Assembly (NCBI GenBank): GCA_905480605.1
Contig: CAJQRD010000063.1
Location: 1-51,917, forward strand
Length of the DNA stretch: 51,917 nucleotides
Reading direction: 5' to 3'
DNA from: an uncultured Saprospiraceae bacterium
GTDB taxonomy: Bacteria; Bacteroidota; Bacteroidia; Chitinophagales; Saprospiraceae
The position numbers and the translations under genes were made by a program. How positions within the stretch are numbered: the first letter of the stretch is position 1; the number at the start of each line of letters is the position of its first letter. The notes under the pieces are model-generated. The model saw only the letters and a program-made list of their open reading frames with translations. It did not search any database and was not told the origin of the DNA. Below are positions 49,713 to 51,917 of this stretch, piece by piece.

Positions 49713-50630
49713 TTGTTAACCTATATTCTCATTTTTGTTGCGGCCCTCACTGTTCTATTATTTGCTTCTGATGTTTTTATTGGTGCAGCCGAGAAAATTG
49801 GACTTTCATTGGGTATATCACCATTCATAATTGGTGTAACAATAGTAGCATTTGGTACATCATTACCTGAGTTAGCAACTTCAATTGCGGCTGTATATGC
49901 TAATAATTCTGAGATAGTTGCTGGAAATGTCATTGGATCAAATATCACCAATATATTACTGGTCTTAGGTCTAACGTCCTTGGTTGGAAAGAGAATCAAC
50001 CTAGATTTTAATATATGGGAAATAGATATGCCATTATTATTAGGGTCTGCATTATTTCTTTTTATAGCGCTTAGAGATGGTTCTTTTACAATTTTAGAGG
50101 CAATTATTTTTTTGGTAGCCCTTGTAGGATTTTTAATCAATTCCGTACGAGGATCTAAAACAGATAGTGAGCATAGGCCAAAAATGCAAACGAAGGATAT
50201 TCTTTTTTTGGTAGCGGGTGGCGTTGTAGTTTATTTATCTGCTGAATATACAATAGTTGGAATAAAAGGAATTGCTGAATTGGCTAATATAGACCCTGAT
50301 ATTATTTCAATGACATTCGTGGCTCTTGGAACATCTTTGCCAGAAGTTGTGGTTAGTATAGCTGCCGCAAAAAAGGGAAAGCATGCAATTGCAGTAGGAA
50401 ATGTACTGGGGTCAAATATTTTCAATACATATGCAGTCATGGCGATTCCAAGATTTTTAAGTGATCTTACTATATCAGATTCAATAATCTCATCGGGACT
50501 TCCTTTTTTACTTGTTGCAACAGCAATGTTTGGTATTGTTACCGTCTCACAAAAAATCAGCAGATGGGAAGGGGTTTTAATGATTTTGATTTATATAGCC
50601 TACATGGGTGAACTCTTCAGTTCGATCTAA
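49713..50630 (+). CDS. Calcium/sodium antiporter, CaCA family
   Basis: Members exchange Ca for Na or H across the inner membrane. The 305 residues start with TTG at 49713 (MLTYILIFVAALTVLLFASDV); a stop lies four codons upstream. There are about ten membrane segments in two inverted halves, each with the alpha repeat: GTSLPELATSIAA with GNVIGSNITN, and GTSLPEVVVSIAA with GNVLGSNIFN. The acidic residue in each GTSLPE is the ion ligand. It has its own consensus promoter. The pattern matches YrbG-type proteins. Confidence 0.93.
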   Translation: MLTYILIFVAALTVLLFASDVFIGAAEKIGLSLGISPFIIGVTIVAFGTSLPELATSIAAVYANNSEIVAGNVIGSNITNILLVLGLTSLVGKRINLDFNIWEIDMPLLLGSALFLFIALRDGSFTILEAIIFLVALVGFLINSVRGSKTDSEHRPKMQTKDILFLVAGGVVVYLSAEYTIVGIKGIAELANIDPDIISMTFVALGTSLPEVVVSIAAAKKGKHAIAVGNVLGSNIFNTYAVMAIPRFLSDLTISDSIISSGLPFLLVATAMFGIVTVSQKISRWEGVLMILIYIAYMGELFSSI

Positions 50631-50761
50631 ATATGAGTTTTCAAATAAACTAATAGCTAGTTTTTATACATATTCACAAAACATATATGTTTTTCGTTTA
50701 TAAAATATATTGCACTTTGTCGTATTTTTAAGAATTTAACAGAGGAAATATCTTATATACC

Positions 50762-51895
50762 TTGAGAACATTGAAACCTATTCTTCTTATAGCTGCTATT
50801 TACGGTGCGTCTGTGACAGCAGTCAACAGCCAGTGCTTATTGGACAGTGTATTTATCAACGCACTTTTGGTTGATCCTTCAGGTTCTTATTTTAATTATG
50901 ACACAAACGATGATGGCCTTATAAATTCGAATGATGAATTCGTTGAAATCTGTAATTCTTCTTCAGAAACGGTTGATGTTTCTGGATGGCGTATCGGTGA
51001 TGATGACCCACCTCCATTTCCAGATTTCCAAATTCCAAGTAATACTTTTTTAGCTCCAGGAAAGTGTTTGGTTATGGTAGCTAATTACTGTCCAGATATG
51101 CCAGCAGTTTGTACAACACCTGAAGGTGTCTTAAATATGAATTATCAATTTTCTGGTTTTTTAGGCAATTCTGGAGATGTTATTTCTCTTGTTGATACCT
51201 TGGGCAATAGTTGCTCTGTAGTCTATGGTAGTACATTGTGTTCACAAGTAGATTTATTGGAAATTCCGGATTTTGATATCAATACATGCGATGATTGGGG
51301 AGGTGATATTGATGGTTGCCCATTGCTGGCAATAGGGGATAGTTGTGATTATGAGCCAGTGGTTTTACCAATTGAATTTTTAAGTTTAGATTTATTTGTT
51401 TCTAAGAATAATTCTGTGAAGATTAATTGGTCGGTAATAGAATCTCAACCTGATTCTAAATATTATATCCAGTGGAGTGAAAATCTAAATATGCCTTTTA
51501 TCAATATTGGAGTTGAACAAAGTCAAGGAAATATTAGTGGAACCAATTATTATGAATTTGAACACCTAGAGCCTAATATTGGTTTAAACTTCTATCGAAT
51601 TGTACAAGAGGAATTATCTGGCTTGACTACCACTTCGCCTGTTTTGGTAGGTGAGGTCAGAAACAATTTAGTTGGTAGGGCACACCCTAGTCTTGTTTCA
51701 TCTATTTTTTATATAAGTGGCAATTCAGATTTTTATAGAATATCAATTTTAGATATGTCAGGAAGGTTGATCATGACGAAAAGTCAAATATTGGATCAGG
51801 AAACTATAAATATTGAAGGAATTGAAAATGGTTATTACATTCTAAATGTTACTTCCTCAAATGGGTTTTTCAGCCAACCTATAGTGAAAATATAA
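50762..51895 (+). CDS. Lamin-tail domain protein with T9SS sorting domain
   Basis: The 377 residues start with TTG at 50762 and a signal peptide (MRTLKPILLIAAIYGASVTAVNSQ). Residues about 25-165 form a lamin-tail domain: VFINALLVDPSG, NDEFVEICNSSSETVDVSGWRIGDD, PSNTFLAPGKCLVM and GNSGDVISLVDTLGNSCSVVY. A calcium-loop-like DTNDDGLINSNDE lies in the first part. A middle region (VLPIEFLSLDLFVSKNNSVKINW, then YYIQWSENLN) resembles the FN3-like segment that precedes T9SS tails. The C-terminus (YRISILDMSGRLIMTKSQ, IENGYYILNVTSSNG) is a type A sorting domain without the usual clear PNP motif. A cell-surface or released protein, likely T9SS cargo; its function is unknown. Confidence 0.88.
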   Translation: MRTLKPILLIAAIYGASVTAVNSQCLLDSVFINALLVDPSGSYFNYDTNDDGLINSNDEFVEICNSSSETVDVSGWRIGDDDPPPFPDFQIPSNTFLAPGKCLVMVANYCPDMPAVCTTPEGVLNMNYQFSGFLGNSGDVISLVDTLGNSCSVVYGSTLCSQVDLLEIPDFDINTCDDWGGDIDGCPLLAIGDSCDYEPVVLPIEFLSLDLFVSKNNSVKINWSVIESQPDSKYYIQWSENLNMPFINIGVEQSQGNISGTNYYEFEHLEPNIGLNFYRIVQEELSGLTTTSPVLVGEVRNNLVGRAHPSLVSSIFYISGNSDFYRISILDMSGRLIMTKSQILDQETINIEGIENGYYILNVTSSNGFFSQPIVKI

Positions 51896-51917
51896 TCATT
51901 CTATAATGCAACTATAT

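Overview
The window is 51.9 kb of AT-rich chromosome from a member of the Bacteroidota, most probably a Saprospiria-like marine or sludge bacterium (the taxon is inferred). The evidence is the type IX secretion (T9SS)/gliding set gldK-gldL-gldM-gldN with a PorP/SprF gene and porX, T9SS C-terminal sorting domains, a giant HYR-like/SprB-repeat adhesin, bacteroidete-type promoters (TTTG, 19 bp, TAnnTTTG), almost no Shine-Dalgarno sequences, and several TTG or GTG starts. No prophage, insertion sequence or CRISPR array is visible.

Layout. 1-11584: the 3' part of a giant secreted adhesin, open at the left edge, with about 20 HYR-like repeats, 24 SprB-type repeats, two SdrD/Cna-B-like domains and a T9SS sorting tail. 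11.8-15.9 kb: recG (minus), rbfA and purA (plus). 16.0-20.1 kb: a minus-strand operon of a RimK-type ligase, an aspartoacylase-family hydrolase, a PBP4-type peptidase and a lipid-anchored methyltransferase. 20.3-26.8 kb: a UMF1 transporter, a beta-helix lipoprotein (minus), then two GT2 glycosyltransferases and a GT-C membrane glycosyltransferase. 26.9-30.2 kb (minus): a metal ABC permease fused to a complete MntR/DtxR-like repressor, Ppx/GppA, a small lipoprotein and a beta-barrel protein. 30.2-31.4 kb: a small unknown protein and a PhnP-like hydrolase. 31.4-37.1 kb: porP/sprF-gldK-gldL-gldM-gldN. 37.3-40.0 kb (minus): rsh and fur. 40.28-43.8 kb: tRNA-Leu, tig, clpP, clpX. 43.9-46.9 kb (minus): glyA, a decayed OmpA/peptidoglycan-binding pseudogene, and an HD phosphohydrolase. 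47.0-51.9 kb: porX, tatC (minus), a Ca/Na antiporter, and a lamin-tail protein with a T9SS sorting tail.

How it fits together. Much of the window serves surface biogenesis. GldK/L/M/N and PorP are the T9SS trans-envelope machine and PorX its regulator. The proteins at the two ends look like T9SS cargo. The PBP4-type enzyme, the glycosyltransferases and the lipoproteins act on the same envelope. The remainder is housekeeping: translation (rbfA, tRNA), purine and one-carbon metabolism (purA, glyA), proteostasis (tig-clpP-clpX), stringent response (rsh) and metal homeostasis (fur, permease-repressor fusion).

The parts most worth a second look are the permease-MntR fusion, the methyltransferase lipoprotein downstream of a cell-wall peptidase, the RimK/aspartoacylase pair, the internal evolution of the adhesin arrays, and the OmpA pseudogene. 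I saw no wholly new multi-gene system that can be claimed with confidence.
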